A DNA stretch of 64,000 nt from Cryptomeria japonica (taxonomy: Eukaryota > Streptophyta > Pinopsida > Cupressales > Cupressaceae), in contig NC_081412.1 in NCBI RefSeq assembly GCF_030272615.1, positions 99,325,796-99,389,795 of the forward strand, read 5' to 3'. Positions within the stretch are counted from its first letter, which is position 1. The number at the start of each line of letters is the position of its first letter. The notes beneath the pieces were generated by a model that did no database searches, was not told where the DNA came from, and worked only from the letters and a program-made list of their open reading frames with translations. Both the position numbers and the translations under genes were made by a program. Shown in pieces: positions 1 through 11,432 of the stretch.

Positions 1-1563
1 TCTATGTGATGGTTATGATATGGACACAAATATGTACATGAGGAAATGCAATATTTTTGTTCTTTTATGTTTTATATGTTTATGCATGATGCAAATGTGA
101 ATGTATGTAATGCAGATGAATATGATAATGCAAATGTAAATTGTGCTAATAGGTGTTGTGTGCAAGATGTGATGCAGTTGTGATATCTATATGTATGTAT
201 GAAATGCTTATATGTGGTAATGCAGGTGCAACTACATGAAATGCAAATGTTTTTGGTATGTCATTATACTCAGTCATGTGATAGCAAGCTACGTGGACTC
301 GAGAAGGACAATGGAAGTCAATCAAGAAAGGGGGATGGAAGACAAAAGATATGAAAGTGAAAGAGCTTCTTGTGCGTTATCATCATTGAGCTTTATTATG
401 GCAAGTAGGTTATGATAATCGAGGCATATGTTCGACCCAGAAAGTCATTATACCTATTTGTATGGAGATAAGACAGTCACAAACAAGGAATGCCCCAGTT
501 CACACTAGACTCACAGTGTCCTCATATCCTTAGACAAGTCATAGCATTACTAAGAGACAATCCACAGACAGCAAATACAAATAGGTGACGATACCCCATC
601 CTCGCCTTTATAGTCAAAGACATCCTGGAGATAGAATCTCTAGTCAGAGACATCCCGAAAAAGCTAAAAGACATGTCACCAAAAGATAAAATCAAAAGAA
701 AACCAAGACTCGACACCAACACCCACTGTAGTCCTCAAGTTTAGTGTCTCTTGTTTCTTGTATAAATCTGATTTGATTGTGGTCACAATGTTTATTTTCA
801 CAAAAAAGATAGATAGCACCGAACCATATGTTGTCTGAGTCTGTTGAAAGATTTGATTTGTTGAAGCCCATTGTTGCTATTGTGTCTTATCTGAAACTAA
901 CTGAATCCATGAAATTGATACTTTATTGTGGAGAAGATGAAATTTTATTGCGGACCAGTGATGCAGATGTTGCTTTATTGCGGATTGTGCACGGATAGAC
1001 TGAAGGAAGCTGGAAGAAACTGTACTCCTCGAAACATGTGATGTTCTCAGTTCCACACCCATTACTAGACGTAGGATTTGCCTTAGCCACAGATAGGATC
1101 TGATTTATTATGGGTGGAAAGGGAGGTGAAAAGGGAGATTTATTATGAATGGCTAACTAATCTTGGGTAGATCAATAACAAGCCATGATGGGAATGGGTA
1201 AGTTTATTATGAACGAATAGGTTGTGAGTGTGTGCAAAGTGAAAGGATGAAAGTGAATCCTGAAGGAGGGAGGAGCAATGTCTCTACACATGGTGCTGGT
1301 GACCCAGTTTTCACTATGGTACTTGCCCAGGGCGCCACCGAAGTGGTTTTCACCGTTGGACGAAATGTTTTTCTATTTTTTCAATTTTTTTCTATTTTTT
1401 AATTTTTTTTTGTGTCACAAGGCGCCTGTTTGCCAGGTTTTCACCAAGTAACAATTTTTTATGTTTTATAAAAAAAATTTGTATTTTTGAATTTTTTGAT
1501 TTTTTTTGTATTTTTGAAATTTTTGATTTTTTTTATATTTTTGAATTAGGATATTCCAAAGAG
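1..1563 (-). other. 3' non-coding region of element A
   Basis: No credible coding frame. Between about 1280 and 1560 the plus strand carries long T/TTTTC runs (purine-rich on the element's sense strand), interleaved with two related GC-richer blocks that share GGCGCC and GTTTTCAC (near 1300-1365 and 1420-1450). A plausible use is polypurine-tract-like sequence before a 3' LTR, but no LTR edge is visible here. Left of 1000 the sequence is AT-rich with repeated ATGCAAATG-like words (1-260) and nothing else I can name. Confidence 0.45.
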
Positions 1564-2656
1564 CTATGTGTAGAACCTGCGAAGGTGCATGCTACTGATA
1601 GGATCCTCCAAAGGTTCACCTTCTGTAGTTGAGAGCTGATATGCACCAGATCCATATGCTGATGTGATGATATAAGGACCAAGCCAATTTGGTTCAAACT
1701 TGCCCTTCTTCTCTCTGTCTTGTTGATTTTTGGGGTTTTCTCTCAGAACCAAATCACCTACCTCAAATATGCAAGGCTTGACTTTGTGATTGTAGCTACG
1801 ACTCATTCGTTGTTGGTAAGCCTTGAGATGATTAAAAGCAGTTTATCTTTGTTCATCCAGTAGTTCCAGTTCTTGTAAGCGAGAGACCCTATAGTCTTCA
1901 TCACTGATAATGTTTTGCAAAGAGACCCGTAAAGAGGGTAGCTCGACCTCAATAGGCAAGATGGCTTCAGCGTCGTAGACAAGTGAATAGGGTGTAGCTC
2001 TTGTAGGTGTGTGGACACTTGTGCGGTAGGCCCAAAGTGCAGGATTAAGTTGGATATGTCAATTACGGCCAGCCTCGTCGACTGTCTTCTTTAGGATTTT
2101 AAGGATTGTTTTATTAGACGCCTCAGCTTGACCATTACCTTAGGGATAATATGGCGTGGAGAAACGATGGGAAATATGGAAGCGGTCACAAAGTTCGCAA
2201 ACATCCTGATTTTTGAAGGGACGCCCGTTATCAGTGATAATGGAAACAGGAATACCGTATCGGCAAATGATATAGTTGAGGATGAATGTAGCAATCTGTT
2301 TTCCAGTGACCTGTGTGAGAGGCACGGCTTCAATCCATTTTGTGAAATACTCTATGGCCGTGATAATGAATTTATGACCATTGGAAGAAGGAGGGTGAAT
2401 CTTGCTATGAGATCAAGTCCCCACTGACAAAAGGGCTAAGGAGACACAATTGGTTGAAGTTCTTGCATTGGTGCATGTATGAGGTCTCCATGAATTTGAC
2501 ATTGCTTACATTTCTTGACAAACTGATATGAGTCTTTTTCCATATTGGGCCAGTAATATCTAGTCCTGATGAGTTTCTTGGCCAAGGTAGGACCACTAGC
2601 ATGTGGACCACATATCCCTTCATGTACTTCACGCAACGCAATCTGAGCTTCGTCAC
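1564..2656 (-). pseudogene. Element A integrase remnant
   Basis: Three reading frames together cover an integrase. 2436-2636 gives the N-terminal zinc-binding part (spaced His, then KKCKQCQ with both Cys), 2140-2325 gives the catalytic core around ITDNGRPF (the second catalytic Asp), and 1564-1806 gives the C-terminal part (FEVGDLVLR ... FEPNWLGPYII). A stop lies at about 2140, just before the expected catalytic Glu segment, and at least two frame changes separate the pieces. Integrases of this family insert the cDNA into chromosomes; this one is dead. Identification as integrase is firm; exact break positions are approximate. Confidence 0.82.
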
Positions 2657-2710
2657 TTTCTAAACATCTAAGAAGAGTGTCATCTAGACCTCGCCAGTAT
2701 AGGATATCAG

Positions 2711-3775
2711 CTAAAATGACATATCGAGAGGATTGACGAATGAAAGTGCGACGTTGGTTATTGATAGTTCCGGGGGTAGGGTATTGTCACGAAGGTATGT
2801 GAAAATGGAACCATATAACTGGGACTCGGTACCGACAACACATATCTTCTCAGTAGGAATGATCTCATATGAAGGAACCAAAGGGTTATCCACCAAGAAC
2901 TCATAGCGGGTCTCATTTGGAGGTAGATCAATCAGTGAAGCAATTGTAGCCATGGCATCTGCGGCATGATTCTGCTCTCTTGGTATCTGCTCAAAATCTA
3001 TCTTTGTGAAGTGTTGTTTCAGGTCATCCACCATTTGTTTGTAAGGCATTAATTTTTCATCTTTTGTTTGGTAATCATCAGTTGCTTGACGGATTACAAG
3101 TTGAGAGTCCCCAAAAACACGAAGTTCCTGGATCTTCCACTGAACTGCAATCCATAATCCAGTTGTTAATGCCACATATTCTGCTATATTGTTAGTGCAA
3201 GGAAATGATAAGTGGTATGATTTTGGTATAGAATCCCCTTGAGGAGTTATAAAGAGGATGTCGGCTCCTACCCCATGCTGTGTGTATGAGCCGTCGAAGT
3301 ACAGTTGCCATGGCTTTGCATGTGACATTGTTAAAATGGATTCATCTAGAAATTCTGAACTTAGAGGAACATCATCTATCATGGGAGCATCTGCTAATTG
3401 ATCTGCGATGGCTTGTTCTTTTATCGCTTTTCTGTCCACATACTCGATGTCGAATTTACTCAGGATCATTACCCATTTGGCTAGTCGCCCAGTAAGTGTC
3501 GCTTTATTGAGAAGGTATTTCAACAGATCAATTCTTGCAACCAGCTTAGTCTTATGAGTGAGCATGTAATGTCGTAATTTCTGGGAAGCAAAGACCACGG
3601 TGAGACATGCACGCTCAATTGGTGTGTAGTTTAGCTCATATCCCACCAATGTGCGACTGATATAGTATACTACTTTTTCTTTGCCCGCATCAATTTGTTG
3701 TGCTAAGAGTGCCCCCAGTGTTGTTGGAGTAGCTGATATGTATAGTAACAGAGGCTGATCTAGAACTGGTGGCAT
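2711..3775 (-). pseudogene. Element A RNase H plus additional plant-type RNase H (aRH)
   Basis: A 354-codon open piece downstream of RT in the same frame. Residues ~1-115 are the usual Ty3/gypsy RNase H but degenerate: the first catalytic Asp position is Ser14 in LLLYISATPTTLGALL. Residues ~155-285 are a second RNase H with all four acidic positions present: Asp161 (YFDGS), Glu199 (NNIAEY), Asp223 (FGDSQ) and Asp273 (HAADAM). In Tat elements the acquired domain is thought to take over RNA removal while the original one decays, and this fits. The piece ends in a stop at 2711 before the integrase zinc finger. It is part of one ancestral polyprotein, not a separate gene. Confidence 0.85.
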
Positions 3776-3913
3776 CAGAACTAGCAGATTCAGAAGATAA
3801 TCTTTGAGTGTCTGGAAAGCCTATTGACAATTATCATCCCATTTGAATTTGATGTTTTTATGTAGCAAGTGTTGAAAAGGATTACACTTATCTGCAAGTT
3901 GTGCTATGAATCT

Positions 3914-5428
3914 TCATATGGACTGGAGTCTGCCTTGTAAAGATCGAAGTTGACTGATATTTCTTGGTGGTTTCATCTCCAAGATGGCCTTGACTTTTGC
4001 TGGATCTGCTTCGATTCCTCTCTTGGATACAATAAATCCTAGGAGCTTCCCGGAGGTTACTCCAAAGACACATTTCTTGGGGTTTAATCTTACTTTGTAT
4101 TTTTCCAACCGATCAAAGACGACTGAAAGTATGTCCAAATGTGTATTTCTGTCTATTGATTTGCCCAAGAGGTCATCGACATAATCTTCCATAGTTACAT
4201 GCATGAGATCATGAAAGATAGTAGTCATGGCTCTTTGATATGTAGCACCTGCATTCTTTAGCCCGAAGGGCATGACATTCCAGCAGAAAGTTCCCCAAGG
4301 ACAAGTGAATGATGTTTTGTGTTGATCCTCAGGCGCGATCTTTATTTTATTATAACCAGAGAATCCATCCATCAATGATAACATTTCATGACCTGTTGTG
4401 AGATCAACAATCAAGTCAATATTTGGTAATGGGAAGTCATCCTTTGGACAAGCTTTGTTGATGTCTTTGAAATCTGTACAAATTTTGATGTTGCGATCTG
4501 GTTTACTGACAGGCACTAAGTTGGAGATCCATTCAGGATAATCAATTGGACGTATGAATCTGACATCCAATAATTTCTCAAGTTCTGCCTTGACTAGTAA
4601 TGCCACCTGTGGATGCATCTTTCTTAATTTTTGTTTTACTGGTTTTGCCCCCGGTTTAACTGTCAAATGATGCATTACCAAATCTGGATCTAATCCAGGC
4701 ATATCAGCGTATGACCATGCAAATTTGATTTGTCGTTCTTTGAAGAAACTTATGAATTTTGACCTTTCTGACTCCGTCAACGATTGAGCCAGGAATATGT
4801 TGTGTGGAACCTCTTCTGTACCAATGTTTGTTCTGATAGTCTCTTCTACCAACATGGATGACTTTTCCTCATATGATGTTGGGAGAATGTCGAGCCTTCC
4901 ATCTTCGGGTGCCTCAGAGAGGTTTTCGCCCTCAGATACGTCCTTTCTTTTTACTTTTTTGGGGTCAGACAGCACCACAGTGTGGTTTTCGCCATAAGAC
5001 CCTTGATTTGTTCTTATTTTCACATTTTTGCGACTGGAAGGTCCAACACCCTCACCAAAATATGCCACGCTATTGAGTTCTATAGTGTATCCCGCTTTAT
5101 GGTCCCCAGGGGGAAGATCATCTCGTATGCCAAGATAGTCAATAAAAGCTTCATCATTTTGGAATGTGTCGAATTGTGCAGGTCCTTCATGATCCCAGTC
5201 AATGAGTTGGTGGTGAACAAGGGGAAGGCCGTTAATGTCTTCGAGGTTAGCGGGGCTAAGAGTGAAGATGCAATTATATTCGGGTATGTCAAGGTAATTA
5301 TCGAGGTCATCGATGGCACTCTCCTCATCAGTCTCAATCGTGAATGAATCCAAATTATCATCACTAGTAGCGCATTCTGGGACAGGTGTTCTCATCCTAT
5401 GTGATTTCAACCTAGGACCTTGAGACAA
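3914..5428 (-). pseudogene. Element A reverse transcriptase region
   Basis: A 504-codon piece. The first ~210 residues are an acidic linker; from ~230 on there is a reverse transcriptase with the expected blocks: KPDRNIKICTDF, MDGFSGYNKIKIAPEDQHK, PWGTFCWNVMPFGLKNAGAT and the catalytic EDYVDDLL (plus-strand ~4170-4190). It is in the same frame as 5570-6037 upstream and 2711-3775 downstream; stops at 5570-5572 and 3914-3916 cut the frame. It copies genomic RNA into cDNA in cytoplasmic particles in live relatives. Family assignment is firm. Confidence 0.9.
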
Positions 5429-5569
5429 GGACTGTGTGGAATCCGTCTGGGTTGTTTCTTGACCAACTTTGAATCTTTTATAAAATTCCTCTTCTTCTGT
5501 GGGTTCATCTGGTTCTCTGAATATCTCGGTGAGCTTGTAGTCATTGGAAGACTTGTCTGAACCCCATTC

Positions 5570-6037
5570 TCATTCGTTGGAGTCTGTGGAATAGTGATCC
5601 TCTTGTTGAATTTTGGCAGCTTTGATTTGTAAGGCTTCTTCTGTCCTTTGAGTGTGGACCTTGGAAGTCAAGAAACCAAGTCCTTTCGAGCGTTCCTTTT
5701 TTAAAGTCAATTCAGGTTGTAAAAGTTCAATGATGCCTTCCTTTTGTAACCCCAGAGGGATTTTTCCATCATACCTGAATTTTTGTAGAATCTTGAAGCC
5801 TTTGCCATATTTCTCACATGGTAGACTGATGTGATCTTGTGTGTCATCTTCAATGTCTTTGTAAAGCATTTTGTATAAGTCTTCCTCTTCTAGTTCGCCC
5901 CATCTTTGAAAGATAGTAGGGTCCCATTTGAGTACCATGATGGATACTTGCTTGTTAGGATGTGGTCTTCCATATTCTTTTGGGGAACTCATGACTTGTT
6001 GTAAGTACATGGTCTGATTTAAAGTGTATTCCCCCAT
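5570..6037 (-). pseudogene. Element A protease-RT linker segment
   Basis: A 155-codon open piece in the same frame as the RT but a different frame from gag-protease, so a frame change lies between about 6040 and 6220. It has no catalytic motif I recognise. The composition is charged and polar (FQRWGELEEEDLYKMLYKDIEDD). Position and frame make it the spacer between protease and RT of the polyprotein. Confidence 0.6.
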
Positions 6038-6219
6038 GCCCTTGTCCTAAAAATTGCCTTTAAGCTCACCATGTTTTGATGTCGAAGGTTTTAATGACTC
6101 AGGATCAATGTATGTCAAGGAAGGAATAGCTTCACGATTACTGGGAATGATGGTCTCAGTTTTTTATCTCCGATTATTGTAATATATGAACGGATTAGGA
6201 TCACCGTTAACTGTTACCT

Positions 6220-6528
6220 CTACTCCATTGTGAGGAAACTTAATGCATTGGTGATATGTAGATGGGACTGCCCACATTCATGAATCCAAGGACGTCCTAG
6301 CAATATATTATAAGTGAGATCTAGATCTAGGACTTGACAAACCACATCCTTCGTAACTGGCCCAACTCTGAGAGGTAAGGTGACTGTGCCTTTGGATGAA
6401 CACTCTTCATCATCATATGCCTTGATGGTGATTTGATTTGTAGAATTCACAGCTTTATCAGAATATCCCAATTGTTTAATTGTGCTCAATGTACAAATGT
6501 TTAGACCAGCTCCTCCATCTATCAGGAC
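6220..6528 (-). pseudogene. Element A retropepsin-like protease
   Basis: Directly after the stop at 6529-6531 the frame resumes with IDGGAGLNI, the aspartic protease active site in its D-G-G-A form, and runs to LLGRPWIH, the conserved C-terminal block of gypsy proteases. It is in the same frame as gag. The product would cut the Gag-Pol polyprotein. The stop in front and the frame loss behind inactivate it. Confidence 0.78.
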
Positions 6529-9087
6529 TCATTTTATTCGATGTTTGTGTATGAAGGCCTCAATATGTAGTGGTGCATTATGTGGCTGACTTACGGAGGC
6601 ATCATCGGCTTCTGTGAATGTAAGAGAGTGTGGAATGGAAAGGTATCCCACCATGGCTTGAAACTGGTCCACATTCAGATCAGTAGGAACGGTAGTGTCT
6701 CTCGAGGTTTTGTCAAGAATAGCTTTATGTGCGGGGGATATGCATAATAGCTCCAGGATGGAGATGAGCGCGGGTGTCTTCCCTAACTGTTCTACAAGGT
6801 CATACTCAGGTTTGGTTGATGAGGAAGCGGTGTTTTTGGTTGGAGCACCTTGCAAAGTGAATTTACCTCGACGGGTTGTAACATGACATTTAGAGGTAGG
6901 TTTGGAAGAAGATCCAACACCTTTTAGGACAATCTTGGGTCTCCGGGTAGAATTCTCAGGGTTTTTGTCCTTGATGATAATGGTAGAGACATAATTGTCC
7001 ATTGAGATGTGATTGATGGTTGAATCATAGTTATAGGTTGCTCTGGTATAGTTGGTTTGGTCATCTGTGGCTTTAGCTTTTCCCTTGTCATGCTTTGGGA
7101 ATGGTTCCTTAAACATCTCATGTTCTTGATTGGATGAGTGTCCCTCAATCTCAATGTCACCTCTATCAATGAGATCTTGTATGATGTTCTTCAGTCGATG
7201 ACAATTTCCTGTCTTATGACCCTTGCTCTTATGAAATTCACAATATTCATCATCATTCCACCAATTTGGTTTAACCTTTGGTTCATATGGAGGAAAATCT
7301 GGAGCTGTGATTACCTTGTTTGCCACTAGCTTCTTGAAAACTGACTCAAGTGGTTCTCCCAATGGCGTGTACTTCCTTCATGATCTGGAAGTTGTTTGAG
7401 TATTCACTTGATTGTTTGTAGAACTTGATCCCGAAAAAATAAATTTGGGTCGCACTGTGTTGGCGTCCACAACACCATCATTGACTATGTTCTTGTTTCT
7501 GTTCCAAAATCTTGGCTTGTCTTTTCCCTTAAAGTCATCTTTGTTTTCCTTGAATATCTTAATGACTCCTTGTTCAATTAGGACATTTTCTGTTGCCAAG
7601 CCTTTTTCAATGACGTCTTTGAAGGTGGACAAACAAGCTTTTCTTAAGTCGTAACCAATGTATTTGTTAACATTTTGGGTGAACATCTCTACCATTTGTT
7701 TTTGTGGAATTTCACAAGAGCATCTACTAGCTAGATTCCTCCATCTTTGTAAAAATGATGCAAAAGACTCTCCCTCTTTTTGTTTGGTGTTGCACAAAGT
7801 AGTGACTGATATGTCTGTCTCTATGTTGTAGGAGAAATGTTGAATAAAAGCCTCTGCTAGGTCACCCCATGACTTAATACCAGGTGGGAGTTGGGAGAAC
7901 CATTCCATAGCCTGATCACCTAGGCTTTGTAGGAATAATCTCATCAAATATGTCTCTTCTGCTACTACCTCAATGCAAGCTGTGAAAAACTGTCTGATGT
8001 GTGCCTTAGGATCCCCTTTTCCTCTATACTTATTGAATTTAGGCATCACAAAGTGTGTAGGAAATGGAGGCATTGGAATGCTTTTGTCAAATGGATAGGG
8101 ACATATGTCTCTCATTTTGTATGTTGGGTTCGGTGTATTTATGTCCTCCATTTTCTTTTGTAGGTCCCTGATTTGTTGCTCCAAATTGCTCTTAGGTGGA
8201 GATTGACTTCTTGGACCATACCCCATGCTTGAGGCACCAATTGGAGGAGGAGCATGTTGCATATATGGTTGATATTGATCATACACATGTTCATATGGAG
8301 GAGGGCTATAATGATGTTGCGTATATGGACCACTTGGTATAGATTCATGTTGAGGAATGAAATATCTATTTTGTCCATGTATACCATACTCTACGAGCAT
8401 GTCATGTTCTAATCTGTTGCCCCCAAATTTGACACGAGGTTTCCTTGTGTCCAAATTTTGAGCATGCCTTTGAATATCCAATTGCTTTGGTGGTTGATCC
8501 TTAGCATTGGCATGTGATTAAGCATATGTTTCTGCATAAGACTTCCATAATGGTCTGCGAAGGTAAGTATCATATGCTTGACCATGTGTATGTGGGACCT
8601 CTGGTTTTTGAAACAAAGATGATGGTGATTCAGGTACCATATGTGGTCCTCTATTTCCTCCACTATTAGGCCTTCTTTGATCCATGTTAGAGTGAGTTTG
8701 TTGCAAAGGTCGATTTTCCATTAGTTGAGACATGTCAAAATCATGAGGTATCTTGGCTCCACTTTGTGCCATCATTTGTAAAAAGTATTGTCTATCCCTC
8801 CTCATTATTTCCTCAACCAATCGATTGAAATGGGGATTCATAATGGATTCTTCCACATCTGCTGAATGTACTGAAAAGTTGTCCATATTGTCATTATGTG
8901 TATCATTGTTGTTTGTAGTGTCCATGTTCTCAACATTTGGAATGTTTCTATAGGCATCCATGTCAGGTAATGTAGTATGATCAGAATTGAAAAAGATATC
9001 ATTGTCATACTCATAGGAACTCATGTTTGCGGACTCTTGAGCTTCTTTAGCTTCTCTCCTAGATTTTTGAAGACGGGTTTCAACCAT
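6529..9087 (-). pseudogene. Element A gag with two internal stops
   Basis: One frame from the ATG at 9087 (MVETRLQKSRREAKEAQ) to 6529, broken only by stops at 8518-8520 and 7378-7380. The middle section (8481-7378) has the retrotransposon gag capsid fold signature: FTACIEVVAEETYLMRLFLQ, then AMEWFSQLPPGIKSW and FIQHFSYNIETD. The last section has a zinc-knuckle-like CEFHKSKGHKTGNC. The N-terminus is Asn/Asp-rich and the 8100-8480 stretch is Pro/Tyr/His-rich. Gag builds the virus-like particle. The start is chosen because it is the first ATG after the leader and the following frame is open for 189 codons. Confidence 0.85.
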
Positions 9088-9578
9088 GAACTAGGTATTG
9101 ACCAAGATGTGTGAGACTAGATGAAAATGGAAAAAGTATGGAAGACCAAGAGTTGGATGGGATGTAAATGAATCTGAAGTGTACTTGCAATGTCCAAAAT
9201 GTAAGACCAAGTATGTATGTAGTAGAGTAGGTGTGACTTTCAAAGAGAGGATAGTTTCTCTTGATGAGGTAAGTTGACCTTGACTCTAAGTAAGACCAAA
9301 TGAGACCCAAAGGTGATAGACCTTGATGAGGGACCACTTAGCAAAATGTTGTTGTATGTAGTATGTTGACAAAGTATGATGAGGACAAGCAAGTGACCTT
9401 TTGACTCAAGTTTAGACAAATGTAAATGTAATGTGAGGTGTGAAGCAATGATGGACTGTGTGAGACCCAAAGATAGGTTGAATGCTAAATGAAACATTGG
9501 AGAAATGACCTAGGAAGCTCAAGAATGCCGAAAATGACTGTGTTTGTTTGTTGGACTGTAACAATTTTTCATTTCTGA

Positions 9579-9765
9579 ACACAGACACGCCTATATACTT
9601 CACAGACGCGATATCCTAACACAGACATGGTTCTATTTAACACAGACGCATTTCTAAGATTTTTGCAAAATTCACTGTTGATTCTAGAGACACAGACGCA
9701 TTTATGCTCTTCACAAACGCGGTTATACAACACAGACGCTATTATGTCAGACACAGACATGTTTC
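9579..9765 (-). repeat. Leader motif cluster 1 (about 20-bp period)
   Basis: Eight copies of a CAGACG-core word (best form ACACAGACGCG on the plus strand). Cores start at 9582, 9603, 9622, 9643, 9693, 9714, 9733 and 9754, giving spacings 21, 19, 21, 50, 21, 19, 21. The sequence between copies is not conserved. Spacings are not multiples of three, so a coding repeat is unlikely. Confidence 0.8.
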
Positions 9766-10049
9766 TGCAAAATTTTTGCAATTTTTTCCAATTTGTGAAG
9801 TTGTTTTGTTGTGACCAAATCTGACTGTTTGACTATTTTTCGTGACAAGAGGACACAGTGTTGATGAAGACCCAATGTTTGCAAGTGTCTAGACTCAAAA
9901 TGACTCCAAGAAAAGTGTGTTGTTTGATGTAAAATTGTTTTGCATACACTTGAAGACACAAAAGACACAATGTTTTGTTGTTTGGTCTTGAATGTTTTGA
10001 ATGTTTAAAATAAGTCAAGCACAATTCTTATGGTTGGCCAAGACAATAG

Positions 10050-10462
10050 TTGTTGATCCCACATGGGGTTTTACCCCCGAGGCTACGCTATTCAAAGCGG
10101 ATACTTAGATGCTTGACCTCACTGGCTCCACCCTCGGCACTCACTTCTCGGGTCAGCCAAGCATCAGTCCCCATTAAAACTCCTCGTGGTGAACTTTGTA
10201 TCTCTACTAAGAACCGTATGTTTGTGGGCCGCTACCAGAGGTCCAACCTCCTGCCCCAACAACTAGAAGGATTTTGGCTTCTAAAACAAAAAGGTGCTAG
10301 TAAGGGCATCCGCTCATGTGGCCATACATGCGGCACTTTCAGCTCTATAAATACAGAAGGCTCCCAGACGGTAGGGGTTACGCCCTACAACTGATCAAAT
10401 AAATTTGATCAAACGGGTTTATGGGGAGACATAGTGTCGGTATGAACTAATCAGCACATGTT
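10050..10462 (+). other. Possible solo LTR or short insertion inside the element A leader
   Basis: The block starts TGTTGATCCCAC, is richer in GC than its surroundings, has a plus-strand TATA-like CTATAAATA at about 10341, and ends in AT-rich sequence with a 20-bp palindrome. Both edges are guesses: no matching second copy or target duplication was found. It may simply be part of the leader. Confidence 0.25.
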
Positions 10463-10981
10463 ATCCATAGTTTTCACCATGAATACAGTTGTTTATAGTG
10501 GTTCGGAAGAGGTGGGTTTTCCTTTGCTACCACTTGGGTCGTTCTCTTCTCACTAGTAGTCCTAATGACCACACGAGAAGACAGGCCCTCTAAAGATTAA
10601 ACAAAAAGAGCCTATTTCTCAAGACACAAAAGACAATGATTCAATTTTAGTGCACCAATTGAAGTGTTTGCTGGTCTATGAAAACAAGGCACACAATAAA
10701 AATCCAAAAACCCTTGCCAAGGACCTGCAACAAAGAGTTGTTAGTAGTTTGGATTGTTTCAAATGATCACCCCTTCCTGCAAGCATACAAGTTAGGTAAA
10801 TTTTAAATCCAAAAGACTTTGTGAAAATAGGGGCCTTCAACCAAACGATTTTTCTTTCAAGACAAGCTGCACCAATTTCGTTAGCTAGATCTGAAAATGT
10901 TAGCTCGAAATAAACCAGATCTGAAACCCTAAATGCATAAACCCAAAACTAAATCAATAACTCAAAATTTGAAATCGGTGC

Positions 10982-11243
10982 ACACAGACGTGATTACCCT
11001 CGACACAGACACAACTTCGTGACATAGATGCGACCTCTGGACACAGACGCGGCTCCAGAACGCAGACGCGACCTCTGGACACAGACGCGGCTAAAAACAC
11101 CGCAGACGTGACTGAGGAACGCAAACGCGATTTTCGGAACTTGCAAATAAAATAAAATACTGCCGATAACACAGACGCGATTCCAGATGTCGCAGACGCG
11201 CCAGAAAATCAAAAACGCGATCCGAAAGTACGCAGACGCGAGA
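10982..11243 (-). repeat. Leader motif cluster 2 (about 20-bp period)
   Basis: Twelve copies of the same CAGACG-core motif, close to the primer-binding site. Cores start at 10985, 11006, 11025, 11044, 11063, 11082, 11103, 11122, 11172, 11193, 11212 and 11233, giving spacings 21, 19, 19, 19, 19, 21, 19, 50, 21, 19, 21. The last spacings (50, 21, 19, 21) repeat the pattern of cluster 1. Confidence 0.85.
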
Positions 11244-11330
11244 ATATCAAAATGCTGTCGAAAACGTTAGATCTACAACTTCAAAATACAAAATCTGCAA
11301 CAAGGATGTTAAATGCAAAAAGGGACAAGA

Positions 11331-11348
11331 GTCCCACCGAGCGTGCCA
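11331..11348 (-). promoter_or_regulatory. Primer-binding site of element A
   Basis: On the minus strand it reads TGGCACGCTCGGTGGGAC, three bases after the LTR end (...ATACA). It begins TGG, as sites paired to a tRNA CCA end do. I could not assign the tRNA with certainty. Element D has a closely similar site with the same 3-base spacer. Confidence 0.75.
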
Positions 11349-11351
11349 AAA

Positions 11352-11432
11352 TGTATATGGTGAAAATGGATACAATAATAACGATATTGAAAGGCTAAAT
11401 GAATTCAACCACAAAACCTTAGCCTAACAACA
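11352..11432 (-). repeat. Element A 5' LTR, fragment next to the primer-binding site
   Basis: Runs from TGTATATGG (the complement of the LTR's CA end) to the insertion point of element B. The last five bases, CAACA at 11428-11432, recur at 23024-23028 right after element B, so the LTR continues there. Confidence 0.8.

Larger units (their letters stand above)
9088..11330 (-). other. Long 5' leader of element A
   Basis: About 2.2 kb between the primer-binding site and gag with no convincing coding frame. It contains two clusters of an ACACAGACGCGA-like motif (listed separately), a GC-richer block at 10050-10400, and a perfect 20-bp palindrome TGATCAAATAAATTTGATCA at 10392-10411. Long leaders are usual in Tat/Ogre-type elements (family knowledge); whether it is spliced cannot be told here. 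Confidence 0.6.

Noticed and set aside
10050-10394. 114-codon plus-strand ORF in the element A leader
   Set aside because: Antisense to the element, no domain, and composition typical of a GC-richer non-coding block; kept only as a possible solo LTR.
9569-11212. Minus-strand frames rich in RVCV words over the leader clusters of element A
   Set aside because: The motif spacing (19, 21, 50) is not a multiple of three, the frame changes from copy to copy, and no start or domain supports coding.
9579-11243. CRISPR-like array (short repeats with unique spacers)
   Set aside because: Repeats are ~12 bp and degenerate, spacers ~8 bp, in a plant retrotransposon leader; no cas genes.
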